A DNA stretch of 64,000 nucleotides from positions 1 to 64,000 of the forward strand of contig DATCKN010000129.1 of assembly GCA_036562185.1 (NCBI GenBank), written 5' to 3'. This document shows, in pieces, positions 53,068 to 61,687 of the stretch. The notes below the pieces were generated by a model. The model was not told the origin of the DNA. It was given only the letters and a program-made list of their open reading frames with translations, and did no database searches. Source of the stretch: Thermoclostridium sp036562185 (GTDB lineage: Bacteria > Bacillota > Clostridia > DSM-8532). Every line of letters begins with the position of its first letter. Within the stretch, counting starts at the first letter, position 1. Both the position numbers and the translations under genes were made by a program.

Positions 53068-54551
53068 GAAATTTCAAAAAACTTATTATCCCGGCAGTTG
53101 TGTTGGTGCTGCTGGCAGGAGTATACTTTATTGTTACAAACCTGCCTGAGAAGAATGAAGATGAAGGAAACACCGGCAGCAACAGCCAGGATAAAGTCCA
53201 GATTTTTGAATTTGTCAAAAATGATCTCTCCGAAATAATAATGGAAAACAAAGGCGAGGTGCTGCATTTTAAGTACACCACCATCCAGGTTGAGCAGGAA
53301 ACCACAAAAGAAGATGGAACCGTTGAGAAAACAACGACAGACAAAAACGTATGGGTGGCTGTTCAGCCCGAAGGTATGAAGCTTCGATCCAGTTCTGTTG
53401 ACAGTATTGCATGGAATGCAAACTCTTTAAAAGCCTACAAGGTTATCGATGAAAATCCTTCGGACCTGTCTGTATATGGCCTGGACAATCCTGCCAGGAT
53501 TACTTTTATAATGAATGACGGCACGAAGTATGTTCTGCTCGTTGGAAACGAAACTCCTACAGGCGGATCATATTACGCGAAAAAAGAAGAGGAGCCTACG
53601 GTTTATACCATCGGGGACTATGAAGCTGAAAAATTCATACAGACCAAGTTTGATTTGCTTGAAACCAATATCTACGACGAAGATTATACCTCGCAGGATT
53701 TTACCGCTTTAAAGTTTACTAGGAATGGAAGCCTCTTGTTTGATGCAAAATCCGACGAATCTAAAACGAAATGGTGGCTTTCATACCCGGTTGAAGCCGA
53801 GGCACGCTATGAAAATATATATACAATAACCGAGGCACTCGTTGGCATTTCGGTTTCAAAATACGTTGATGAAAATACAGCAGACTTAAGCAAATATGGC
53901 CTTGCATCACCTGCCTATGTTTTTGAATACACTCTGGGCGGCAAGGATTACAAATTGTCCCTCGGAAAGTTGAATAATGATGAAAAAGCATATTATGCGA
54001 TGCTGAATGATGAAAATCTTGTTTTCACTGTTTCATCAGCTTCGTTTACATTCCTTGACAAACCTATAGAAGAAATAATAAGCTCATTCGTGCACCTTCA
54101 AAATATAAATGAAGTCAGCGAACTGAAAGTAACAATGGACGGAAGGGTTGACATTTCAAAGATCAATGTTGACACCGAGGACGACGAAAAGAGCACTTAT
54201 GAGTTTAACGGAACATTGCTCACAGGCGAAAAGGATGAAGAGTATATAAGAACATTCAAAAAATACTACCAGGGCGCTATCGGGATTACCATGGACAAAC
54301 TGAATCTAGAGGCAAATCCCGTACTTGAAAACCCTGAGGTAACAATAGAATATACATTGAAAACAGGGGAAAGGATTGTAGTAGATCTGGTGCCCGAGCC
54401 TGAAGGCGTATACTTTTATGCTTTTAAAAATGGAAAGTACACCGGTATGATGGTGCGCAGGAGACAGCTGGAAGATGAAAGCAAAAACGGACTCAGGGTA
54501 TCATATCCGAAACTGGTTGAAGCATTAAAAGAAAGAGAATCATCACAATAA
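53064..54551 (+). CDS. DUF4340 domain-containing membrane-anchored protein
   Basis: 495 residues. One N-terminal hydrophobic segment (about 6-27) acts as signal or anchor. The rest is extracytoplasmic, with DUF4340-like repeats around Y-G-L-D-N-P-A-R-I and K-Y-G-L-A-S-P-A-Y-V-F, each followed by a strand-rich segment (T-K-Y-V-L-L-V-G-N; D-Y-K-L-S-L-G). Two to three such repeats are visible. It is the last gene of the ABC/GldG operon, with translational coupling to the GldG-like gene. Function not known. Confidence 0.85.
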   Translation: MRNFKKLIIPAVVLVLLAGVYFIVTNLPEKNEDEGNTGSNSQDKVQIFEFVKNDLSEIIMENKGEVLHFKYTTIQVEQETTKEDGTVEKTTTDKNVWVAVQPEGMKLRSSSVDSIAWNANSLKAYKVIDENPSDLSVYGLDNPARITFIMNDGTKYVLLVGNETPTGGSYYAKKEEEPTVYTIGDYEAEKFIQTKFDLLETNIYDEDYTSQDFTALKFTRNGSLLFDAKSDESKTKWWLSYPVEAEARYENIYTITEALVGISVSKYVDENTADLSKYGLASPAYVFEYTLGGKDYKLSLGKLNNDEKAYYAMLNDENLVFTVSSASFTFLDKPIEEIISSFVHLQNINEVSELKVTMDGRVDISKINVDTEDDEKSTYEFNGTLLTGEKDEEYIRTFKKYYQGAIGITMDKLNLEANPVLENPEVTIEYTLKTGERIVVDLVPEPEGVYFYAFKNGKYTGMMVRRRQLEDESKNGLRVSYPKLVEALKERESSQ

Positions 54552-54567
54552 TTCTGAATTATTATAA

Positions 54568-54612
54568 AAAGAGCCATATTTTTAATAAAACCGGTAATAA
54601 ATATGGCTCTTT
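54568..54612 (+). terminator. Terminator of the ABC/GldG/DUF4340 operon
   Basis: AAAGAGCCATATTT pairs perfectly with AAATATGGCTCTTT (14 pairs, 17-base loop); a T-rich tail follows. Confidence 0.85.
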
Positions 54613-54731
54613 CTTTATGTTATAATCTTAATATTTTTTGTATACAAAATACTAAAAACTGTTTTATAAAAATTTCATCAAACCAACTTAAATCAAAGCT
54701 TTTCGGGTTTTAAAAAATTTCCGGTTTTGAG

Positions 54732-54760
54732 TTGATTTATGTGATAATAGTTGTTATAAT
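54732..54760 (+). promoter_or_regulatory. Promoter of the trimeric hydrogenase operon
   Basis: TTGATT, 17 bases, then a perfect TATAAT. The -10 box lies inside the first Rex-type operator, so bound Rex would block RNA polymerase. Confidence 0.75.
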
Positions 54761-54768
54761 ATTAACAA
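54751..54768. promoter_or_regulatory. Rex-type operator 1 of the hydrogenase operon
   Basis: TTGTTATAATATTAACAA: perfect TTGTTA/TAACAA arms, one mismatch to TTGTTAA-N4-TTAACAA. It covers the -10 box. Confidence 0.82.
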
Positions 54769-54774
54769 AGTGTC

Positions 54775-54792
54775 TTGTTAATATTGTAACAA
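54775..54792. promoter_or_regulatory. Rex-type operator 2 of the hydrogenase operon
   Basis: TTGTTAATATTGTAACAA: perfect arms, one mismatch to the consensus, placed 24 bases after the first site. The adhE pair has 25-base spacing. Confidence 0.82.
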
Positions 54793-54822
54793 TTCAATTT
54801 TACTGAGACTGGGGGTTGTATT

Positions 54823-55317
54823 ATGAGCTGCAAATGCTCAAACACCTGCGTGGATCCTAAGGCGCAGGAGCTTGAAAACATCATAAAAAAGTATAAGGAT
54901 GTGAAAGGTGCTCTTATTCCTGTTCTGCATGAAGCTCAGGAACTGTACGGGTATCTTCCCATAGAAGTTCAGAAAGCAATTGCAGAAGGATTGGGAGTTC
55001 CTCTTGCAGAAGTGTATGGAGTTGTCACATTTTACAGTCAGTTTTCTCTTTATCCGAAAGGAAAATATCAAATCCAGTTATGCCTTGGTACAGCCTGTTA
55101 TGTTAAAGGTGCAGGCCTGATTTATGAAAGATTTAAACAGGAATTAGGTTTAAAAGAAGACGGAGTCACAGAGGACGGTCTGTTTTCACTTCAGGCATGC
55201 CGCTGCATAGGTGCGTGTGGTCTGGCTCCTGTAATAATGATAAACGGTGAAGTATACGGAAGGCTAGTGCCGGATGATGTTCCCAAGCTTATCCAAAAAT
55301 ACCGTGATATGGGATGA
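54823..55317 (+). CDS. hydC: [FeFe] hydrogenase NuoE-like subunit (HydC/HndA)
   Basis: 164 residues. The helical N-terminal part (A-L-I-P-V-L-H-E-A-Q-E-L-Y-G-Y-L-P, about 35-50) is typical of NuoE-like proteins. The thioredoxin-fold part binds one [2Fe-2S] cluster through C-L-G-T-A-C and C-R-C-I-G-A-C. A short extra cysteine pair occurs at the start (M-S-C-K-C). It passes electrons between NADH-FMN and the hydrogenase. First gene of a five-gene operon; the ATG overlaps the next gene by four bases. Confidence 0.93.
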   Translation: MSCKCSNTCVDPKAQELENIIKKYKDVKGALIPVLHEAQELYGYLPIEVQKAIAEGLGVPLAEVYGVVTFYSQFSLYPKGKYQIQLCLGTACYVKGAGLIYERFKQELGLKEDGVTEDGLFSLQACRCIGACGLAPVIMINGEVYGRLVPDDVPKLIQKYRDMG

Positions 55318-55874
55318 AAGACATATCACTGCATTTAATGGATATTGCCCAGAATTCTATTACAGCAGGCGCAACCGTTATAAAAATCTCACTGATCTAT
55401 AAGGACGGCTTACTTATTTTCAGGCTGTCAGACAACGGGTGTGGAATGAATGAGGAAATGCTGAGTAAAGTAACAGATCCGTTTACCACAACCAGAACAA
55501 CACGGGAAGTCGGAATGGGGATTCCGTTGTTGAAACTCTCTGCTGAAATGACAGGCGGAAGTTTTGAAATAAAATCCAGAGAGGGATCAGGTACAACCGT
55601 AGAGGCGCGTTTTATTGCTGACAGTATTGACAGAATTCCTGTGGGAAGTGTTGACGAAACATTAGGGGCATTAATCCTGGCAAATCCTGAAATAGATTAC
55701 GAAGTGAACTTTCAATGTGATCATTTAAATTTTGAACTGAGAACATCAGATATAAAAGAATATCTTAACGGTGTTTCCATAAGTAATTTTGAAGTTATTG
55801 GCTGGATAGCGGAAAGAGTTCGTGAAGGATTGAAAGAAGTTTTTGGAGGTGTTCTGAATGAAATCTCTGGCTGA
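55314..55874 (+). CDS. GHKL-fold ATP-binding protein of the hydrogenase operon
   Basis: 186 residues. The first 115 residues are a histidine kinase-type ATPase domain with N-box D-I-A-Q-N-S-I-T-A-G-A, G1 box D-N-G-C-G-M and a G-M-G-I-P-L-L-K lid region. There is no phosphoacceptor histidine, membrane or sensor domain, so it is not a normal sensor kinase; it is closer in size to serine kinases of the SpoIIAB type. The last 60 residues are unassigned. It overlaps both neighbours (4 and 17 bases), so is translated with hydrogenase subunits. Target unknown. Confidence 0.85.
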   Translation: MKDISLHLMDIAQNSITAGATVIKISLIYKDGLLIFRLSDNGCGMNEEMLSKVTDPFTTTRTTREVGMGIPLLKLSAEMTGGSFEIKSREGSGTTVEARFIADSIDRIPVGSVDETLGALILANPEIDYEVNFQCDHLNFELRTSDIKEYLNGVSISNFEVIGWIAERVREGLKEVFGGVLNEISG

Positions 55875-56223
55875 ATTAGAGGCTATTAGAGAAAAAGCTT
55901 TAAAGGAAATAAACCTTCGTGACAATACAGGCAAGACAAGAGTTGTAGTTGGAATGGCAACCTGTGGTATTGCAGCAGGAGCAAGACCTGTTATGAATGC
56001 GTTTGTAGATGAATTGAACAAAAGGAATGTACAGAATGTTAACGTGACAATGACTGGATGCATAGGTGTATGCCGGTTGGAACCTATTGCTGAAGTCATT
56101 ACGGCAGATGGAGTAAAGACGACCTATGTAAAACTAGATCCTGAGAAGGCAAGAAAGATAGTTGTAGAGCACTTGATTAATGGTCGTCCCGTGAAAGAAT
56201 ACACTATTAGTGAGGCTGAATAA
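55858..56223 (+). CDS. [2Fe-2S] ferredoxin-like hydrogenase subunit (HndB-like)
   Basis: 121 residues. A thioredoxin-like domain has four candidate ligands (A-T-C-G-I near 37, then T-G-C-I-G-V-C near 69), matching HndB of NADP-reducing hydrogenases. An N-terminal helix of about 25 residues precedes it. Probably carries electrons within or to the hydrogenase complex. It starts 17 bases inside the GHKL gene. Confidence 0.87.
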   Translation: MKSLAELEAIREKALKEINLRDNTGKTRVVVGMATCGIAAGARPVMNAFVDELNKRNVQNVNVTMTGCIGVCRLEPIAEVITADGVKTTYVKLDPEKARKIVVEHLINGRPVKEYTISEAE

Positions 56224-56273
56224 TATTGGTTTTAACCGGTATCCAAAGGCAATTAGGGATTGGAGGGTCTAAA

Positions 56274-58067
56274 ATGATATACAGGTCACACGTGCTGGTT
56301 TGTGGCGGAACTGGATGTACATCATCCAAAAGCATGGAAATTATAAAGCTGATGAATGAACTGCTTCGTGAAAATAACATAGAAAATGAGGTTAAAGTTA
56401 TACACACAGGATGTTTCGGATTATGCGAAAAAGGTCCTATCGTTGTAGTTTATCCCGAGGGGGCAACCTATTCCAGGGTTACTCTTGAAGATGTAAAGGA
56501 AATAGTAGAAGAACACCTCGTAAAGGGAAGAATTGTAAAGAGACTGTTGCTGGGAGATAAGGATGCCGAAGATGTATCCAAGGCTCTTGAAGAAGTTGGT
56601 TTCTTTAAGCATCAGGTTCGTATTGCACTTAGAAACTGTGGAGTTATTAATCCCGAGAATATTGAAGAGTATATAGCAAGAGACGGTTATCGCGCACTGG
56701 GTAAGGTATTGACTGAAATGACACCTGAACAGGTTATTGATGTAATGAAGAGATCAGGACTTCGCGGAAGAGGAGGAGCTGGATTCCCGACCGGTTTGAA
56801 GTGGGAATTTGCTGCAAAGGCAAAAGGAGATCAAAAATATGTATGCTGTAATGCAGACGAAGGCGACCCCGGTGCATTTATGGACAGAAGTATCCTTGAA
56901 GGTGATCCTCACACTGTGCTGGAAGCTATGGCCATTGCAGGGTATGCAATAGGTGCAAACCAAGGATATATTTATGTCCGTGCAGAGTACCCGATAGCTG
57001 TTAACCGTCTGAGAGTTGCCATTGATCAGGCCAGGGAATATGGCTTGCTTGGAAAGAATATATTTGGAACCGATTTCTCGTTTGATATAGATCTCCGTCT
57101 TGGAGCAGGTGCGTTTGTATGCGGTGAGGAAACTGCATTAATGACTTCTATTGAGGGTAAACGCGGTGAGCCAAGGCCACGTCCTCCGTTCCCTGCAAAC
57201 AAGGGATTATGGCAAAAACCCACAATATTGAACAACGTTGAAACTTATGCCAATATTCCTGAAATCATTCTGAAAGGTCCCGAATGGTTTGCAAGTATTG
57301 GTACTGAAAAGAGTAAAGGTACAAAGGTATTTGCCGTAGGCGGAAAAATCATGAATACAGGTCTGGTTGAAATACCAATGGGAACCACAATCCGCCAGAT
57401 GATTTATGATATAGGCGGCGGCATACCGAACGGCAAGAAATTTAAAGCTGTTCAAACCGGTGGTCCTTCCGGTGGTTGTATACCTGCCCATCTGATAGAT
57501 ACTCCGATTGATTATGACAACCTGATAGCACTTGGTTCAATGATGGGTTCGGGCGGATTTATCGTTATGGATGAAGACACCTGTATGGTGGACATTGCAA
57601 AGTTCTTCCTTGGATTTACAGTGGACGAGTCCTGTGGAAAATGCCCACCATGCCGTATAGGAACGAAGAGAATGTATGAAATCCTAGACAGGATAACAAA
57701 AGGCCAGGGTGAAGACGGCGATATTGAAAAGCTTGAGTTGCTTGCCAAGAATATTAGTTCTTCAGCACTGTGCGGTCTTGGTCAGACAGCTCCGAATCCT
57801 ATACTAAGTACACTCAGGTATTTCCGTGATGAATATGAAGCTCATATTTATGAAAAGAGATGTCCTGCCGGTGTATGTAAGGAATTGCTAAGATACGTTA
57901 TTGATGAGAACAAGTGTAAAGGCTGTAGCTTGTGCGCCAGAAAATGTCCTGTTAATGCTATATCCGGAGAGGTTAAGAAGCCTTACCACATTGACGCAGG
58001 CAAATGTATTAAATGTGGTGCTTGTATTGAATCATGTAAGTTTGGCGCAATAAGCAAGATGGCTTGA
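56274..58067 (+). CDS. hydB: [FeFe] hydrogenase NuoF-like diaphorase subunit HydB
   Basis: 597 residues from the ATG behind GGAGGG; the longer frame would add 16 residues. Residues 1-110 are a [2Fe-2S] thioredoxin-like domain (C-G-G-T-G-C, H-T-G-C-F-G-L-C). The NuoF core has G-R-G-G-A-G-F-P-T-G-L-K-W for NADH/FMN and E-S-C-G-K-C-P-P-C-R for a [4Fe-4S] cluster. The C-terminus adds two [4Fe-4S] motifs (C-K-G-C-S-L-C-A-R-K-C-P and C-I-K-C-G-A-C-I-E-S-C). This fused form is typical of electron-bifurcating HydABC complexes. Confidence 0.95.
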   Translation: MIYRSHVLVCGGTGCTSSKSMEIIKLMNELLRENNIENEVKVIHTGCFGLCEKGPIVVVYPEGATYSRVTLEDVKEIVEEHLVKGRIVKRLLLGDKDAEDVSKALEEVGFFKHQVRIALRNCGVINPENIEEYIARDGYRALGKVLTEMTPEQVIDVMKRSGLRGRGGAGFPTGLKWEFAAKAKGDQKYVCCNADEGDPGAFMDRSILEGDPHTVLEAMAIAGYAIGANQGYIYVRAEYPIAVNRLRVAIDQAREYGLLGKNIFGTDFSFDIDLRLGAGAFVCGEETALMTSIEGKRGEPRPRPPFPANKGLWQKPTILNNVETYANIPEIILKGPEWFASIGTEKSKGTKVFAVGGKIMNTGLVEIPMGTTIRQMIYDIGGGIPNGKKFKAVQTGGPSGGCIPAHLIDTPIDYDNLIALGSMMGSGGFIVMDEDTCMVDIAKFFLGFTVDESCGKCPPCRIGTKRMYEILDRITKGQGEDGDIEKLELLAKNISSSALCGLGQTAPNPILSTLRYFRDEYEAHIYEKRCPAGVCKELLRYVIDENKCKGCSLCARKCPVNAISGEVKKPYHIDAGKCIKCGACIESCKFGAISKMA

Positions 58068-58086
58068 TGGAAAGGAGCGAGGGGCA

Positions 58087-59850
58087 ATGAGTGAAATGGT
58101 AACATTAACAATAGATGGAAGAGAAGTTAAAGCACCTGTAGGATCTACTGTTCTTGAAGCTGCAAGAATAGCAGGGATAAAAATACCGACCCTTTGCTAT
58201 TTAAAGGATATTAATGAAATTGGTGCTTGCCGTATGTGTGTTGTCGATGTAGGGGCCAGAAGCCTTCAGGCAGCGTGCGTTTATCCGGTTTCAGAGGGTC
58301 TTAAGGTTGTAACAAATTCACCAAAAGTAAGAGAGGCAAGAAAAGTTACACTCGAATTAATTCTTTCAAATCATGACAGAAAATGTCTTACATGTGTACG
58401 CAGCGAAAATTGCGAATTACAGAAGCTGGCTAAAGAATTAAATGTTGGGGATATACGTTTTGAAGGGCAAAACAATCATCTGCCGATAGATGATTTGTCA
58501 CCGTCAATTGTCAGGGATCCGAACAAATGTGTATTGTGCCGCAGATGTGTAAGCGTATGTAAAAATATACAGACAGTTGCTGCCATAGATGCAAATGAAA
58601 GAGGATTTGATACCGTTATTGCGTCTCCGTTCAATATGGCACTTAATGACACACCTTGTGTCAACTGTGGACAGTGTATAAATGTTTGCCCTGTAGGAGC
58701 ACTTCGTGAAAAAGACAACATTGATGTAGTGTGGGATGCATTATCAAACCCTGATCTTCATGTTGTTGTTCAGACAGCTCCAGCAGTACGCGTAGCGATA
58801 GGTGAAGAATTCGGACTTCCAATTGGAACACGCTGCACCGGTAAAATGGTTGCTGCACTGAAAAAGCTTGGTTTTGACAAAGTGTTTGATACCGACACAG
58901 CAGCAGATTTAACCATTATGGAAGAAGGCACAGAACTGATTGAGAGAATAAAGAACGGCGGCAAGCTTCCGTTAATAACCTCATGCAGCCCTGGCTGGAT
59001 CAAGTTCTGTGAACATAATTATCCCGACTTGCTCGATAACCTGTCTTCCTGTAAGTCACCGCAGAATATGTTCGGAGCAGTGCTGAAATCCTATTATGCA
59101 AAGAAAATGGGAATTGATCCTTCAAAGATCTTTGTTGTTTCAGTAATGCCATGTACAGCAAAGAAGTTTGAAATTCAACGTCCTGAGCTTGCTGCAACAG
59201 GATATCCCGATGTTGACGCATGTATTACCACCCGTGAACTTGCCCGCATGATTAAAGAAGCAGGAATAGACTTCAACAGCTTACCCGATGAGAATTTTGA
59301 TGATCCGATGGGTGAGGCATCCGGTGCAGGTGTTATATTCGGCGCTACAGGCGGCGTTATGGAAGCAGCATTGAGAACTGTTGTTGATATCCTTTCAGGC
59401 AAGGATAATGATAATATTGAATATAAAGAAGTTCGTGGCGTTGAAGGTATTAAAGTTGCAGAGGTACAAGTACCTGGCGGAATGACCATACGCGCGGCAG
59501 TTGCCCATGGCCTTGGTAATGCCAGAAAACTGCTGGAGCAGGTACGTAATGGCGAAGAGCAATATCACTTTATTGAAATAATGGCTTGCCCGGGTGGATG
59601 TGTAAACGGCGGCGGACAGCCCATTCAGCCTGCAAGTGTAAGAAATACCGTTGATATTCGCGCTGAGAGAGCAAAAGCAATCTACAGCGAGGATGAAGCG
59701 TTGACAATACGCAAGTCCCATAAAAATCCAAGAGTGATGAAGATATACGAAGAGTATCTTGAAAAGCCGGGAAGCCATAAGGCACATGAACTGCTGCACA
59801 CCCATTACCATTCCCGTGAAAATTATCCGGATGAATGCAGCAGAATATAA
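58087..59850 (+). CDS. hydA: Trimeric [FeFe] hydrogenase catalytic subunit HydA
   Basis: 587 residues, full length for group A HydA. An N-terminal [2Fe-2S] plant-type ferredoxin domain (C-x-x-x-x-x-x-C-R-M-C), the H-D-R-K-C-L-T-C-V-R-S-E-N-C His-Cys3 [4Fe-4S] site, and two [4Fe-4S] motifs (C-V-L-C-R-R-C-V-S-V-C and C-V-N-C-G-Q-C-I-N-V-C) lead to the H-cluster domain. Signatures are T-S-C-S-P-G-W (L1), M-P-C-T-A-K-K-F-E (L2) and E-I-M-A-C-P-G-G-C-V-N-G-G-G (L3); the serine in L1 is, as far as I recall, usual in NAD(P)-linked trimeric enzymes. Makes hydrogen from NADH and reduced ferredoxin together. Confidence 0.96.
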   Translation: MSEMVTLTIDGREVKAPVGSTVLEAARIAGIKIPTLCYLKDINEIGACRMCVVDVGARSLQAACVYPVSEGLKVVTNSPKVREARKVTLELILSNHDRKCLTCVRSENCELQKLAKELNVGDIRFEGQNNHLPIDDLSPSIVRDPNKCVLCRRCVSVCKNIQTVAAIDANERGFDTVIASPFNMALNDTPCVNCGQCINVCPVGALREKDNIDVVWDALSNPDLHVVVQTAPAVRVAIGEEFGLPIGTRCTGKMVAALKKLGFDKVFDTDTAADLTIMEEGTELIERIKNGGKLPLITSCSPGWIKFCEHNYPDLLDNLSSCKSPQNMFGAVLKSYYAKKMGIDPSKIFVVSVMPCTAKKFEIQRPELAATGYPDVDACITTRELARMIKEAGIDFNSLPDENFDDPMGEASGAGVIFGATGGVMEAALRTVVDILSGKDNDNIEYKEVRGVEGIKVAEVQVPGGMTIRAAVAHGLGNARKLLEQVRNGEEQYHFIEIMACPGGCVNGGGQPIQPASVRNTVDIRAERAKAIYSEDEALTIRKSHKNPRVMKIYEEYLEKPGSHKAHELLHTHYHSRENYPDECSRI

Positions 59851-59870
59851 AGTTATTACCGGTAAAAAAC

Positions 59871-59902
59871 CCGGAGACTGCATTGCAGTCTCCGGTTTTT
59901 TT
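59871..59902. terminator. Bidirectional terminator between hydA and rplY
   Basis: CCGGAGACTGC pairs perfectly with GCAGTCTCCGG around a three-base loop, with A-run before and T-run after. It serves the hydrogenase operon and the convergent L25/Ctc gene. Confidence 0.93.
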
Positions 59903-60542
59903 ATGTCGCTTTGGTTTCTCTTTCGTCATTCCCTGTTATTGGTACTGCATTCGCAGGTGTGTCATCCTTTAAGTTCAAATCATCGGTAATGGGTTGCGAC
60001 GGGGTTAAAGAGCCTATCACTTCGTCTGGACTATTTACTAACTGAAGATTATCGGGCATTACTATATCGCCTGCCTTCAGGCATTCACCGACCTTCATGT
60101 CTGAAATGTTTACCTGGATATATTCAGGTATATCCTGTGGTAAACCTTTTACCGTTATTTCATCAATTTGCTGGGTGAAAACAGCCCCTAAACGCTCGTG
60201 CTTAGACTTTCCGACAATTTTAACCGGTACCTGGGCTTCCCGTTCTTCATTCAGAGAAACACGGTGCAAATCTACATGCAAAAACTCCCTTTTCAGGGGA
60301 TCGACCTGAATATCCTGAATAACAGCCGGAATATTTTGATTGTTCAGCGTTATGTTGTACACTGTGTTTTGCCCGTAGTTCCGTATATTATGAAACAGAA
60401 CCGAGCTCTCGATCTGAATTGGAGTGGCTTCCATATCCTTGCCATAAACCACTCCGGGAATATATCCGTTATTCCTGAGCCTGCTTGCACTTCCGTTTCC
60501 TACTGTATTCCTCAGCTGTACATCCATACTGATATTGTTCAT
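59901..60542 (-). CDS. rplY: Ribosomal protein L25 / general stress protein Ctc
   Basis: 213 residues. The N-terminal 90 residues match the 5S rRNA-binding L25 domain (S-A-S-R-L-R-N-N-G-Y-I-P-G-V-V-Y-G near 18-34, F-L-H-V-D-L-H-R-V near 87). The C-terminal part is the Ctc/TL5-type beta domain, with an extension rich in Asp, Pro and Thr. Start has GGAGGG upstream. Isolated from other translation genes. Confidence 0.92.
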   Translation of the reverse strand: MNNISMDVQLRNTVGNGSASRLRNNGYIPGVVYGKDMEATPIQIESSVLFHNIRNYGQNTVYNITLNNQNIPAVIQDIQVDPLKREFLHVDLHRVSLNEEREAQVPVKIVGKSKHERLGAVFTQQIDEITVKGLPQDIPEYIQVNISDMKVGECLKAGDIVMPDNLQLVNSPDEVIGSLTPSQPITDDLNLKDDTPANAVPITGNDERETKAT

Positions 60543-60811
60543 AAGAACCCTCCTTATAGATTTATTTTAAAAGCTCGAAAACCTACAACATAGATGTACT
60601 TTATTAATCAGGGCGGCATCTTTGGTATCAGAAAGTATATCCAATTATTATGGTTTTTAATCGGTTTGGGCAAATTGAACCTGATTTACAATTTATTAAA
60701 AATGGCAGACTCTTTTTTTGTTGCTATAAAACATTGAATTGTTCCTGCTGTTGTGTTATGTATATAATAGGTAAAATTTTTGCTTAACAGAAAAGGGCAG
60801 GAGGTGTAATA

Positions 60812-61648
60812 ATGATAGGCATTCGCGCTCATGATGTCGGAAAAATGCCGGTAAGGGAGCTGGCAAGGGAAATTGCCCAAAAAGGGTTTGATTGTACCCA
60901 TTTAGCGCTGCAGAAAGCATTAACCGACTACGACTTTTCTCTTGGTAAATTGAATCCGGGTATGGCTAAGGAGATAAGGGAAGCATTTTCCAGGGAAAAT
61001 GTTCTTATTTCGGTTTTGGGCTGTTATATTAATCCTGTGCATCCCGATGAAACAGAAAGAAAAGCACAGCTTGACCGGTTTAAGGAACATATCCGGTTCG
61101 CGCGTGACTTTGGATGCAGTATTGTTGCAACAGAAACCGGATCATTAAACAGGGACTGGTCATACACACCCGAAAACAGTTCGCCCAAGGCTTTTGAAAT
61201 GATTGTTGAAAGCGTGGCCGAGCTTGTAAGAGAAGCCGAGAAATTCGGTGTCATAGTCTGTATTGAAGGTGTTACAACTCATACCGTATCAACTCCTCAA
61301 ATAATGAAGAGGGTATTGGACGAAATAAAATCAAATAACCTGCAAGTTCTTTTTGATCCTGTCAATTTGCTGGATGCAAATAATGCAAGCAGGCAGAGGG
61401 AGATGATCAGTGAAGCCTTTGAACTGTTCGGTGACAGGATTGTCATTATCCATGCAAAGGATTTCATAATAGAAAACGGAGTAAAAAAGAATGTACCAAT
61501 AGGGAAAGGCATTCTGGACTACCCGTTCCTGATTAAACATATAAAAGAGCGTAAACCGGGCATAGAAATCCTCATTGAGGATGCAAAACCCGAAGTAATG
61601 GAAGAAAGCAGGAAATATATTGAACATTTACTGAAAGTAACTGAATAA
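60812..61648 (+). CDS. Sugar phosphate isomerase/epimerase family TIM barrel
   Basis: 278 residues behind GGAGGTG. Xylose isomerase-like TIM barrel with metal-ligand candidates in V-A-T-E-T near 108, V-C-I-E-G near 150, L-F-D-P-V-N near 187, I-H-A-K-D near 218 and I-L-I-E-D near 253. Substrate not determinable; members epimerise keto-sugars or inositol derivatives. It lies 39 bases upstream of the GH43 gene, suggesting shared use on plant cell-wall sugars. Confidence 0.85.
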   Translation: MIGIRAHDVGKMPVRELAREIAQKGFDCTHLALQKALTDYDFSLGKLNPGMAKEIREAFSRENVLISVLGCYINPVHPDETERKAQLDRFKEHIRFARDFGCSIVATETGSLNRDWSYTPENSSPKAFEMIVESVAELVREAEKFGVIVCIEGVTTHTVSTPQIMKRVLDEIKSNNLQVLFDPVNLLDANNASRQREMISEAFELFGDRIVIIHAKDFIIENGVKKNVPIGKGILDYPFLIKHIKERKPGIEILIEDAKPEVMEESRKYIEHLLKVTE

Positions 61649-61687
61649 AGCGGGGGAAAAATAATTTAATATTCGGAGGATATAATA

